From the NCBI GenBank assembly GCA_019695215.1, contig JAIBAK010000023.1, positions 1-52,475 of the forward strand: DNA of 52,475 nucleotides, written 5' to 3'. The translations under genes and the position numbers were made by a program. Under the pieces are notes generated by a model that had not been told where the DNA came from, did not search any database, and saw only the letters and a program-made list of their open reading frames with translations. This document shows, piece after piece, positions 1-8,857 of this stretch. The DNA is from Bacteroidia bacterium (lineage in GTDB: Bacteria > Bacteroidota > Bacteroidia > UKL13-3). Positions within the stretch are counted from its first letter, which is position 1. Each line of letters opens with the position of its first letter.

Positions 1-1104
1 GAGCTTTCAAAAACCAAAGCGGATTACGAAAATATACAGCAACGTTTGTTGGAACAGAAGCAGGAATTGCAGCAGTTGCAGGATAAGTTTACGAAGGAGT
101 TTGAAAATTTAGCCAATAAAATTCTGGATGAAAAGAGTCAGAAGTTTACTGAACAGAATAAGCAAAATATTGATCAGATTTTGAAACCGCTGGGTGAAAA
201 AATCAAAGAGTTTGAAGAGAAGGTTCAAAAAAACTATGATACGGAGAACAAGGAAAAGGCTTCGTTGAAAACGGAGATACAGCGCCTGTATGAACTTAAT
301 CAAAAAATGACCACTGAGGCACAAAACCTGACCAAAGCGCTGAAGGGTGACAGCAAAACACAAGGCAACTGGGGCGAGTTTATTTTAGAAACTATCCTCG
401 AAAAATCGGGATTGGTAAAAGACCGCGAATACAGTGTGCAGCAAAGTTTCACCAATGAAGAAGGCAGGCGTTTGCAACCCGATGTGTTAATTAATCTGCC
501 TGAAGGCAAAACATTGATTATTGATTCGAAAGTTTCACTGGTGGGTTATGAAAAATTTTGCTCTTCCGAGGATGAAACACTAAAACTGGCGGCCTTAAGA
601 GAGCACAACTTATCCATCAGAAATCATATTAAAGGGCTGAGCGAAAAAAATTACCAAAATCTTTATCAGATAAAAAGCCTGGATTTTGTGTTGCTGTTTA
701 TCCCGATAGAACCTGCGTTCGCTTTGTCGGTGCAGCAGGATGCACAGTTGTTTAATGATGCATTTGATAAAAATATTGTGATTGTGAGTCCGAGTACTTT
801 GCTGGCCACTTTACGAACGGTAGCCAGTATATGGCGCCAGGAAAACCATAACCGCAATGCGGTGGAAATTGCCCGCAAAGCGGGCGATTTGTACGATAAA
901 TTTAATGGCTTTGCCGAAGACATGATTGATCTGGGTAAAAAACTGGATGGTTCAAAAGCTACCTATGTAGAGGCCATGAAAAAACTCTCAGAGGGAAGGG
1001 GAAATTTGGTGAACAGAGTGCAGGAGTTGAAAAAAATGGGGGCAATTACTTCGAAGAGTTTGCCTCAGGCATTAGTAGATCGTTCGGAGGAGGAAGGGCG
1101 GTAA
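1..1104 (+). CDS. rmuC: RmuC family DNA recombination protein (5' truncated by the window edge)
   Basis: The reading frame is open from base 1, so the start lies outside the window; the apparent TTG at 46 is internal. The first ~100 residues are a Glu/Lys/Gln-rich coiled coil, followed by the RmuC core with the blocks GNWGEFILETILEKSGL, QPDVLINLPEGKTLIIDSK and LVGYEKF. RmuC proteins are membrane-anchored with a PD-(D/E)XK-like nuclease fold and limit recombination at inverted repeats; the D and DSK residues of that fold are visible. The usual N-terminal membrane anchor must lie upstream. The C-terminus (ending in an acidic/Arg-rich tail) is complete. The gene converges on the minus-strand gene at 1180 with 75 bp between. 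Confidence 0.93.
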   Translation, partial: ELSKTKADYENIQQRLLEQKQELQQLQDKFTKEFENLANKILDEKSQKFTEQNKQNIDQILKPLGEKIKEFEEKVQKNYDTENKEKASLKTEIQRLYELNQKMTTEAQNLTKALKGDSKTQGNWGEFILETILEKSGLVKDREYSVQQSFTNEEGRRLQPDVLINLPEGKTLIIDSKVSLVGYEKFCSSEDETLKLAALREHNLSIRNHIKGLSEKNYQNLYQIKSLDFVLLFIPIEPAFALSVQQDAQLFNDAFDKNIVIVSPSTLLATLRTVASIWRQENHNRNAVEIARKAGDLYDKFNGFAEDMIDLGKKLDGSKATYVEAMKKLSEGRGNLVNRVQELKKMGAITSKSLPQALVDRSEEEGR

Positions 1105-1163
1105 ATCCTTCTGGTATTTATTTTAGCCGATTCTCGGGTTTAGTTAAAGTTCATTGTACATAG

Positions 1164-1185
1164 AATTAGGAAGTGAAACCTAATT
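1164..1185. terminator. possible weak bidirectional hairpin between convergent genes
   Basis: AATTAGG (1164-1170) and CCTAATT (1179-1185) form a 7-bp stem with an 8-nt loop between rmuC and the convergent T9SS gene, and overlap that gene's stop codon. A T-run (1194-1200) follows on the plus strand only after 8 bases, so it is a weak candidate terminator. Confidence 0.25.
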
Positions 1186-3807
1186 TAATATGATTTTTTT
1201 CACCACTTCGGCTTCGTCTGTGTGAACTCTTACCATATAAACACCTCTGCAAAGTTGATTGGTATGTATAATTACAGCCCCTGTGGTTGTTTCGGTTTCA
1301 AGTACCGGCTGTCCAAGTAAGTTATATAAAGTAAGATTAAAACTATCATGATTGATTAATGTTACGGTGAAGTATTCGGATGCCGGGTTTGGATACATCC
1401 TTATCTTCGCAACCCACTGCTGTTTTCCGATTGATGAAGGTTGTGTGAAGAGGAATGTGTCAAGCTGGGTGCAGGACATTATTTCCTTTTTACCAAAATT
1501 TGCATCAGTGAGCGACCCGAATTGCGGCCATGCGCGCTGAATATTTTTGCCAGTGTTGGTAGTAAGAGTTTGTTGGTATTTGCCTAATCGGGGTTGATAA
1601 TATTCATAAACAATAGTGTCTTCTGTTATTTCGATCCAACAATCGGCAGCTACTTGCTGATATCGAATGTTCTTTAAACGAATGGTATTGTTGTAAGTTT
1701 TAAATGTGTCGTTAGTATAATACGATACAGCACAAATTTCTTTCACTAAGGTATTGTTAAGAATAGGTTGCATGGATAGACAAGAGTATTCAACCACCGG
1801 GATACTATCGGTAGCTTCTTGTTCCATAAATGAAATTTTGTTCCCTGATAAGTCATCTGTGCGTTTACAAATGGAGCGTTTTTTTATAATGGTGTCCCCA
1901 AAGTGTAAGGTGGTTAGCGTTTTTATTAATGTATTTTCGAATGTGGATGAGCGCAAATCATAGTTTTTGCGATGAATCATAGAGGCTTCTCCAAGACCCG
2001 AAATTTGGTCGTCAAGATTAAACAGGCTGATGGGGGCGATTAACCAGTTAACAGCTTTTGAGCTATACTTACCCTCAAAGGGGAAATAGTTAAATTCAGT
2101 AAGTTGAGGCCAGCCGTTTTTTCTGTTTATAAGAAGAGATATGTTATTTAATACGTGACTTTTTTCAATGCTGTCATAGCCGAATTTATGAAATGAAATC
2201 TTCTTAGTTTTATTTTCGTTTCCATTGTTTGGTTGCTGAATGGGATAGATAATATCCACTTGGGCCATTATGTAATCGCCATTGGGGTATTGGTAAGCCA
2301 GCCATTTTTCGTTGAGTGCAGCAAGGGTTTTTATGGTAATGGGTTCGTTTTTGTAATTGTAAAAAACTACTTCACCGGTTTTATAAATTTCAACTTTTTT
2401 TCCAAGCCAGGAGGCATGTTGCAGGCTAATACACCCACTGATGTTTTCACTTGGATAGTATGGGAAAACATAAGTGCTTTTAAGGGAGTCATCAGCAATT
2501 TCAGACGGCACAAATGGGTAAAGTAATGCTACACTATCCTGTGCGGTGTTTTGCCGGTAAGCCACTTTTTGATTACCGGCATTAATAAGCCTGAATTCAG
2601 CAGGGCTATAAAAATCAGCAGAATCAAAGGCCAGCGGGGTTCCCCATATTTGGTTCCCTTTTTTAAAGTAAACCGGTTCATAGCTATAGTTGGGCATTGT
2701 GAGGCTGGCGTAAGTGAAAAAGTTTCCTACACCCTGAATGCTATAGTTTGTTAAAACATTTGTGCTTGACGATAGAACTTCACTATAGCAACTGTCGGTA
2801 TTGTTAAGTACATATTTGTTCCCCTCTCCGTTTAACCAAAGTCTTTTGGTTTTCGGCAGATAAGAAAAATGAATGACCTGAGGCCAGGTCTCGTTTTTAG
2901 TAAAGTAAACCGTGTCGGTTTGCATGTAGGAAACAAGGCTATCGGCTCCTGATTGGTTTTGGTTGCGCGGATACCTGCGCATGATGTGTGAAATATAAGT
3001 TTCAAAAGCCGGGCTTACATTTTTACTGTGTATGATTTTAATTTCATCAAAATTTATCACAGATGATCCACTCTTCCGGGTATGAATTTCATCACCCGGT
3101 TCAAAATCTGAAATAAATTCAGCAAAATTTGGGATGAGCCCTTTTTTGATACTTGTATTTCCGCTAAGCAAGTATGTTTTTGTGAAATCATATTTTTCTA
3201 TAATCGGGCCAGAGGTTAGTGTATAGTTTATTTGCGGGAAGTTAACCCAGGCTAAAGTTCGCACCCAGCCGAAGTTTTTGCTGATAATTACCCGAACGCC
3301 ATTCATCGGGTCATTTATCTTGGTATTGCTTTTTTCATATAGGTTAAACCTGATATATTTTACCGAGTCGGTAATGCCCATAAAGGTAAGCATCGAAACA
3401 GAATCAACAGTGCCTCTGATATAGGAACTATCCGGGTATTGATATATTTTCCATGTATCATACAGGTTGGCCTGCGTATAAAAAACCAATGTGTCGGAAG
3501 CATAGTTGAGATACTTTTCTATTCCATCGTCTGTTTTGATAACCTGATAACCTATCCAGCTTGCCTTTTCCTTAACAAAACAGTCATTACGGCAGGGATT
3601 TACCGTAGGTGTTTTGTTGAACTCATACCTTATTTTTCCCTCGGTAAGTGTATCTGTTTTTAAAAGGTTGAGGCGATGAAGGGTGTTATGGTTATCTTCT
3701 GCCAGATAGAAATGAAAACCGTCTATGTTTACAGTTGACCACGACTGAGCTCGTACTGCATTAAAATACAGAAGGGAAATGATGATGGTAATATTTTTAA
3801 ACGACAT
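1180..3807 (-). CDS. secreted T9SS C-terminal sorting-domain protein of unknown function
   Basis: 875 residues. A signal peptide (about residues 1-20, ending AVRAQS) and a C-terminal type A T9SS sorting domain (about 800-875; MYPNPASEYFTVTL, LYNLLGQPVLE, GVYMVRVH, KKIILN) show it is exported and secreted or anchored by the Por system. I do not recognise the body. It carries an internal duplication: SWIGYQV...W-x-IYQYPDSSYI-x-x-x-VD (about 83-136) recurs near residues 460-530 as SWLGKKV...KWLAYQYPNGDYI-x-x-x-VD, each followed by a 'G-W-x-x-x-L-x-x-x-N-F/Y' stretch. This suggests two copies of a beta-rich module. It lies 55 bp downstream of recO on the same strand and has its own promoter candidate. 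Confidence 0.85.
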   Translation of the reverse strand: MSFKNITIIISLLYFNAVRAQSWSTVNIDGFHFYLAEDNHNTLHRLNLLKTDTLTEGKIRYEFNKTPTVNPCRNDCFVKEKASWIGYQVIKTDDGIEKYLNYASDTLVFYTQANLYDTWKIYQYPDSSYIRGTVDSVSMLTFMGITDSVKYIRFNLYEKSNTKINDPMNGVRVIISKNFGWVRTLAWVNFPQINYTLTSGPIIEKYDFTKTYLLSGNTSIKKGLIPNFAEFISDFEPGDEIHTRKSGSSVINFDEIKIIHSKNVSPAFETYISHIMRRYPRNQNQSGADSLVSYMQTDTVYFTKNETWPQVIHFSYLPKTKRLWLNGEGNKYVLNNTDSCYSEVLSSSTNVLTNYSIQGVGNFFTYASLTMPNYSYEPVYFKKGNQIWGTPLAFDSADFYSPAEFRLINAGNQKVAYRQNTAQDSVALLYPFVPSEIADDSLKSTYVFPYYPSENISGCISLQHASWLGKKVEIYKTGEVVFYNYKNEPITIKTLAALNEKWLAYQYPNGDYIMAQVDIIYPIQQPNNGNENKTKKISFHKFGYDSIEKSHVLNNISLLINRKNGWPQLTEFNYFPFEGKYSSKAVNWLIAPISLFNLDDQISGLGEASMIHRKNYDLRSSTFENTLIKTLTTLHFGDTIIKKRSICKRTDDLSGNKISFMEQEATDSIPVVEYSCLSMQPILNNTLVKEICAVSYYTNDTFKTYNNTIRLKNIRYQQVAADCWIEITEDTIVYEYYQPRLGKYQQTLTTNTGKNIQRAWPQFGSLTDANFGKKEIMSCTQLDTFLFTQPSSIGKQQWVAKIRMYPNPASEYFTVTLINHDSFNLTLYNLLGQPVLETETTTGAVIIHTNQLCRGVYMVRVHTDEAEVVKKIILN

Positions 3808-3817
3808 AAGGATAAAT

Positions 3818-3842
3818 CAAAAGTATAATTATTGGTACCAAA
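3818..3842 (-). promoter_or_regulatory. candidate Bacteroidota promoter for the T9SS gene
   Basis: On the minus strand TACTTTTG (3825-3818) matches the TAnnTTTG -7 box. A TTTG lies 13 bases upstream (3842-3839) and a TTG at the more canonical 19-base spacing (3847-3845). The start codon is only about 10 bases downstream, so the leader would be very short. Confidence 0.35.
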
Positions 3843-3862
3843 ATCAACGAAATTGGTCGAAA

Positions 3863-4594
3863 TTATCCCAGCACCTCTCTCAACACCCGGTGTGATTTAA
3901 TTTCACCTATATTCAGGTGGTGCAGTTTGAAATAAGTGATAAGGTGTTCCAATAACAAATTTCGTTGGGTATAATCGCTTGCTATAAGGTGGTAATTGCT
4001 TTGGTTTGATAGTTTAAGGCGGAAGAGCAGGCGGGATAACGGGTAAGGAATAACATTCAGTAAACCGGCCTTATCCTGTGTAAATATCCCTTCTTCCATA
4101 TCAAATACTTCTTCCTTTTCAGCTTCTCCTTTGGGTTCAAACCCCAGGTAGCGGCTAAGGTGAATCATAAACCACGCGGGAAACAAAGCAGTATTAGTGG
4201 TTGTTTCATCTAACTGTATAATACATTCCTGCACAAAATCAAACAGCACTTCATTGGGTTCTTCCTCCACAATACACTTGTGCAGCAGCTCGGCCATAAA
4301 CATAGCGATAGCGGTTTTGATAAAATCGGTATGCAAAGTTGATAAGGGTGGCGTGCAGCGTATTTCTTTTATATTTTGCAGTTCGGTATTTTGTTTATGA
4401 TAAGCAACTATTTCCAGTAAATTCAGGTAGAGCAGCTGAGCTGGTTTAACAGGCGAATTTTTACTCGTTCTCACACCGCGTATCATATACGATTGCATTC
4501 CAAACTGACGCGTGTACAACTTTGCAATCACACTTGTTTCGGAGTATTTTACGGTTCGGATAATAATGGCTTTTGAACTAAAAAGCATACTCAT
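3863..4594 (-). CDS. recO: DNA repair protein RecO
   Basis: 243 residues, normal length for RecO. The N-terminal OB-fold pattern is clear (SSKAIIIRTVKYSETSVIAK, then LYTRQFG, YMIRGVRTSKN) and the remainder is the helical RecO C domain. RecO loads RecA on SSB-covered single-stranded DNA with RecR and anneals strands. The Cys-rich zinc motif of some bacterial RecO proteins is not visible. The start ATG overlaps the stop of the upstream glycosyltransferase gene by 4 bases (ATGA), indicating translational coupling as the last gene of a porZ - GT - recO operon. Confidence 0.93.
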   Translation of the reverse strand: MSMLFSSKAIIIRTVKYSETSVIAKLYTRQFGMQSYMIRGVRTSKNSPVKPAQLLYLNLLEIVAYHKQNTELQNIKEIRCTPPLSTLHTDFIKTAIAMFMAELLHKCIVEEEPNEVLFDFVQECIIQLDETTTNTALFPAWFMIHLSRYLGFEPKGEAEKEEVFDMEEGIFTQDKAGLLNVIPYPLSRLLFRLKLSNQSNYHLIASDYTQRNLLLEHLITYFKLHHLNIGEIKSHRVLREVLG

Positions 4595-6465
4595 TTAAGC
4601 TCATTAAACCATGAGTTATACGGATGCATTAAAATATAACGGGAGGATTCATCGAGGTGGTTTTCGTTGGCAAATGCCGTTTTAATTTCATCCGTTATTG
4701 AATTGGTTCCGTAATGTTGCAGTGCAAAAGCCTTAAGGGCAGTTTCAAATGACTGTTCCGTGGTTTTATAAAGATATAGTCCTGCATCATGCAGTACCGC
4801 ATTGTAACTTACTCCGGTGGCCTCACAGAAACGCTGGTTGTAACGTTTAGCGGGAACATCATTATCAAGAAATTGAATTTGTTCCGAAATGTGTTGGTGA
4901 ATTGTTTGATAAATTTGATTTACCATTGAGGTATCACCCATTCTGGGTTTGTAAAATTTTAAATTTTTATGAACAAGAACCGGACTTCCTAAAAATTTTG
5001 TCACTACGGGTAAATCCGGAAGGCAATTATCCGCATTAGTCACTACATAGCGGGCATTCCACAAAAGAAGGAGACTGAAAATTTTATTGATATCCTTCTT
5101 GTCGGCTACAGTGTATCCTTTTTGATTCATCAGGTAAAGTGATACATCGTAGGTGGGGTCAGTAATACTTACTATATAGTCATTACGATGAATTCCTGCC
5201 TTGCGCATTGCCTGTTCTGCATCATAAAATCCGGTAAAAGCGGGATCATACAAGTCTGAATTTTTATAAGAGTACAATTCCGAGTTTTTAATGTAGCAAT
5301 AAAACAGACTTTGGCAGAACCACCAGGTAAAAAATGCGGCTAATATGATTCGATAGGTTATTGAATGAAAAGTACGATACAACCCGATGCAGGCGGAGGT
5401 AAGCAGAAAAAATATCCAGGGTAATAAAGCAATGATGTAGTAATCATGATACTCAAAAGCCACAAACATGAGATAGATGAAACTGAGTGTACCGAATGCA
5501 AGTATCCATGTAAGGGCAAATAATGATCTGGGAATTTTTTTGTAAAGTATCAGCGTAATTAAGTGAAAAACCGGAATGAGCCAGATAGTGGCGGTTGAGT
5601 AGTAGTGGGTAAACAGTTTTGATTTGAGGTTGTTCCAAATGGTCACTATCTGGGTATAGTCCTGTGGTATTCGTGTTTCCAGAGTAAAAAATCCCGAAAA
5701 GTATTTTGCATTCAGTGCCTTTACATATCCGTACCATAAAAATGCAATGCCTCCCACAACAGCCAGACAAAGTAATAAAACGATTTTTCGGGGTAAAATT
5801 CTGTTTTTATTTTCGCCAAGCCATCCTGCATAATCGAGAATAATGAGGCATACCATAGCCACTATACTGATAGCTGTTGACGCCTTAAGAAGCAAAGCCA
5901 ATAAGCAGCTAATGGCGAATAACAAGGTAATTTTAGCTGATGGAGTATTAGCTAGTAAAAAAAAGTAATACCATGCCATCATTATTAGCCCTAGGGCGGC
6001 AGGATCGGGATTAAAATTGGGGATATAGTAAAGAAGTGTAGGTGAGCAAAGCCATATCAGACTAATGAACGAACTTACCCATTCGTTTTGCGTAAGGAGT
6101 AAAGCCAGTTTTCGGGAGTATATAAAGCCAATAAGGAAGAACAGGCAGGTGATAGTTCTAAACCAGAAGTTATGAAATCCGAATACTTTATAACAGCAGG
6201 CGGCTAAAAACGGAATAAGCGGAAATTCAGCTGCGGCTATTCCGGTGCCCCGTTGCATATTGTTAATATGAGGCATCAGGATATTCATATCATCATAGAA
6301 AAAATTTTGTGCAATGCTACCCCGGTCGCATTGAGCTGAAATATGTAGTGATTGCGGGGCCAGTGGTAAGGATTGCCAGACCCGGCCGGCCCAGAAACTG
6401 ATAAACAAGCAGGTTAAAAAAAGTATTTGATGCTGTTTTGAAGAAAAAATGAGCTTCTTGTTCAC
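4591..6465 (-). CDS. GT39/ArnT-like integral membrane glycosyltransferase
   Basis: 624 residues with about 11-13 hydrophobic segments. The first periplasmic loop carries an acidic pair (FFYDDMNILMP) and a later AEFPLIPFLAA block, the arrangement of GT-C family (PMT/ArnT-like, GT39) enzymes that use a polyprenyl-phosphate sugar donor. The C-terminal ~200 residues are soluble and contain dinucleotide-like strand patterns (YIVSITDPTYDVSLYLMNQ). The gene sits 3 bases after the porZ stop and overlaps recO by 4 bases. Since PorZ is implicated in attaching T9SS cargo to surface glycolipid, a role in surface glycan assembly is an inference worth noting; substrate and donor cannot be read from the sequence. 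Confidence 0.8.
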   Translation of the reverse strand: MNKKLIFSSKQHQILFLTCLFISFWAGRVWQSLPLAPQSLHISAQCDRGSIAQNFFYDDMNILMPHINNMQRGTGIAAAEFPLIPFLAACCYKVFGFHNFWFRTITCLFFLIGFIYSRKLALLLTQNEWVSSFISLIWLCSPTLLYYIPNFNPDPAALGLIMMAWYYFFLLANTPSAKITLLFAISCLLALLLKASTAISIVAMVCLIILDYAGWLGENKNRILPRKIVLLLCLAVVGGIAFLWYGYVKALNAKYFSGFFTLETRIPQDYTQIVTIWNNLKSKLFTHYYSTATIWLIPVFHLITLILYKKIPRSLFALTWILAFGTLSFIYLMFVAFEYHDYYIIALLPWIFFLLTSACIGLYRTFHSITYRIILAAFFTWWFCQSLFYCYIKNSELYSYKNSDLYDPAFTGFYDAEQAMRKAGIHRNDYIVSITDPTYDVSLYLMNQKGYTVADKKDINKIFSLLLLWNARYVVTNADNCLPDLPVVTKFLGSPVLVHKNLKFYKPRMGDTSMVNQIYQTIHQHISEQIQFLDNDVPAKRYNQRFCEATGVSYNAVLHDAGLYLYKTTEQSFETALKAFALQHYGTNSITDEIKTAFANENHLDESSRYILMHPYNSWFNELK

Positions 6466-6468
6466 CGG

Positions 6469-8751
6469 TTAATTAATAAAAAGGATTTTACTGGCCATGG
6501 TGTCGCTGCCGTCTTTATTGGAGGTGAATACGAGGTAAACACCCGTTGCGGCTTTTTGTCCGTTAAAATTTCTTCCGTTCCAGGTAGCCATTCCTCCGTT
6601 TGAAATGGTTTCATAAACTAAAGCTCCGGTAATATCTGTAATTTTCACGTTGGCTTTTTCGGGTAAACCTCTTATCGAAATAACTCCTGAAAAATCGTGG
6701 CGCACCGGATTCGGAAATACAAAAACATCTCCGTGTTTTTCTGTCCCTTCGGTACCATCTCCAAAATATGAAATAAGGCCTTTGTCAGTTATCATCACCA
6801 CTTCGCCAGTTATCGGATTGATGGCAATATCCAATACGTTGTTTGAGATAAGCGGACTATTGTCTTCCGTAAAGTTGGCAATCGTTTTATTTCCATCGGG
6901 CGATAAAAGCCATACTCCGGTTTTGGTTCCTATCCATTTTCTGTTACCCCCGTCAACGGTGATGCAATTGATATAAGCATTGCCAAGAAGATAGGCAGCA
7001 TTTGATCCGGTTCCTATGATTACCTGTGCGGCTTCGGCTCCTTCAAATACATTAGCCGGGTCGAAGATCACGGCTAATCCGGCTTGAGTTCCTATCCAGA
7101 TTTCTCCATCGCGGTCTTTGGTGGCACACACTACATCATTGCTGGGTAATCCTCCGTTTCCGGCACCCTGCTTAAGCACACGGTATCGGTCATCGGCAGT
7201 GTTGTCAATAGTTCCGTTATCGTCAAAAACCAGTAACCCAACTGATCTTACTGCCACTACCCATTTGTATCCATTGTTGTCAACATCAATATCGGTGAGT
7301 GAATTTTGATTACCTAATGCCCCGGGAAAAGTGAAATTTTTCCAGTGGCCGTCAGGTGTGAGCACACTTAGCGGACTTGCTGATCCATAATTGCTCACCC
7401 ATAAATTTCCATTCGGGTCCACTTTAAGTCCCGAAATATTCAACGGCTTATTAATATCGGAAGGCGGACGACCCAATGAACTGTTTGTTTCATTATAAGC
7501 TTTCACTTCCTGTGTGGCTTCATCTTTTTCGAACAGCCCGCGGCCAAATGAACCTAAGTATAATTTATTAGTAACCGGATTGGAAGCAATAGCCACAATA
7601 TCGGAGGCAGTATCGAGAGCACATTTTTTGGTTACACAACTGCTCCAAATACCATTGCTGTATTTATAATAAAGATTAAAATTATAGGCGAGGTACCAGC
7701 TATCCGGATTGCCTCCTGCCACATAAATATCATTCCCGTTTGTGCAAATGTCGGCCCCCGAAATGGCAACCGGACCATTAGGATAAATATCAGATTCAAT
7801 CTGGCCGGTGAAGGTATTGGCATAATTAAGCCCGTTTTGATAATAACTCAAAAAAAGGAGTTGCTTATTAGTGCCGATAACAGATCTCACCGGATTATCT
7901 AAATCTATTTTGGTTGAAACACCCGGATTTTCTTTCCAAAAAATAGTAACCCCATCACTCTGGCTTATAACAAGGTTGCCAAAATTGTCACTAATATCGT
8001 AATTGTTGCGTGCCGTTCCGTCTCGTAAAAAAGCGGATCCGGAAGAGGTGAAGGTGAACATAACCGTATCTACTTCAGCAAATAATTTGTCGTTGTAGGT
8101 GTGTATGAGTCTGCTTTTTGAACTGGGCTTAAATACCGACCAATAATTATAATCGGCCAGATTGGGGCTGTGAATACTTGCCCGTAAAATACCTTTATGC
8201 GTGGCAGCATAAATTGAATCGTGGTAAATGGTACAACCATTTACTTCAATAGTGGTGGCGGCAGGTCCAATATTAGTGTAAGAATCTTTTATTTCACGTT
8301 TTAATAAATCAACCACTATAATTCCCAATGAGCCCGAGAGGTAGGCATACTGTCCGTTGAAATAAATATGACTGATGCGTTTTTCACCCACCGTTTGCTT
8401 ACGGGCAATATCGGGCAGGTTATATATTACCCCGTTTTTTATCAAATCAATGTCAGCGTTTTGATAAACAATCATCAAAACATCCAAATCGGGAGAGTAT
8501 TTAAGTACATTTACCGAAAAGGAAGCTAATCCTCTGCTTTTGTCCCACAGTTCCAGTTCTCTGTCGTCAATGCCATAGGTAAAAATGCCGCTTGGCCCTC
8601 CCACATAAATTTTCCGGTTATCTGCCGTAAGAGTGGAGGCGGTTTGAAAAGGCAGGTGTACTTTCCATCCTCCTGTTACTCCGTTTTGAGCATTCAGGCT
8701 GGTGAAAACCCCTGTAAACAAAACCAATGTAACTATTTTTACGAGTTTCAT
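6469..8751 (-). CDS. porZ: PorZ-like T9SS component (beta-propeller protein with own sorting domain)
   Basis: 760 residues, close to the ~780 of Porphyromonas PorZ. A signal peptide (residues 1-21, ending SLNAQ) is followed by propeller-blade repeats (YVGGPSGIFTYG, LASFSVNVLKYSPD, ISHIYFNGQYAYLSGSLGI, later LPSNDVVCATKDRDGEIWIGT and ISNNVLDIAINPITGEV), then a type A sorting domain (FVFPNPVRHDFSG...GVYLVF...KILFIN). In P. gingivalis PorZ is part of the surface attachment complex that presents anionic LPS to the PorU sortase; the present protein probably does the equivalent. It heads an operon with the GT and recO genes. The recO neighbourhood is, from memory, common for porZ in Bacteroidota and supports the call over a generic propeller sensor. 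Confidence 0.8.
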   Translation of the reverse strand: MKLVKIVTLVLFTGVFTSLNAQNGVTGGWKVHLPFQTASTLTADNRKIYVGGPSGIFTYGIDDRELELWDKSRGLASFSVNVLKYSPDLDVLMIVYQNADIDLIKNGVIYNLPDIARKQTVGEKRISHIYFNGQYAYLSGSLGIIVVDLLKREIKDSYTNIGPAATTIEVNGCTIYHDSIYAATHKGILRASIHSPNLADYNYWSVFKPSSKSRLIHTYNDKLFAEVDTVMFTFTSSGSAFLRDGTARNNYDISDNFGNLVISQSDGVTIFWKENPGVSTKIDLDNPVRSVIGTNKQLLFLSYYQNGLNYANTFTGQIESDIYPNGPVAISGADICTNGNDIYVAGGNPDSWYLAYNFNLYYKYSNGIWSSCVTKKCALDTASDIVAIASNPVTNKLYLGSFGRGLFEKDEATQEVKAYNETNSSLGRPPSDINKPLNISGLKVDPNGNLWVSNYGSASPLSVLTPDGHWKNFTFPGALGNQNSLTDIDVDNNGYKWVVAVRSVGLLVFDDNGTIDNTADDRYRVLKQGAGNGGLPSNDVVCATKDRDGEIWIGTQAGLAVIFDPANVFEGAEAAQVIIGTGSNAAYLLGNAYINCITVDGGNRKWIGTKTGVWLLSPDGNKTIANFTEDNSPLISNNVLDIAINPITGEVVMITDKGLISYFGDGTEGTEKHGDVFVFPNPVRHDFSGVISIRGLPEKANVKITDITGALVYETISNGGMATWNGRNFNGQKAATGVYLVFTSNKDGSDTMASKILFIN

Positions 8752-8837
8752 TTTGTTGCAATATAGCCACTATAACGAAAAATCGGCTGCCTTAGTTTGG
8801 AATGAAATCTTTGCTAAGCTAATTAACAGGTATTTAT

Positions 8838-8845
8838 TACTTTTG
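8838..8845 (+). promoter_or_regulatory. candidate -7 box for the RND exporter gene
   Basis: TACTTTTG matches the Bacteroidota -7 consensus TAnnTTTG and ends 12 bases before ATG 8858. A TTTG at 8810-8813 is 24 bases upstream, slightly wider than the usual 17-23. Its position supports ATG 8858 as the true start rather than the upstream in-frame ATG at 8702. Confidence 0.4.
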
Positions 8846-8857
8846 CCGCTTAAGATT

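Noticed and set aside
8702..8857. N-terminal extension of the RND exporter
   Set aside because: It overlaps the divergent porZ start and a promoter-like -7 box at 8838; the conserved protein begins at ATG 8858.
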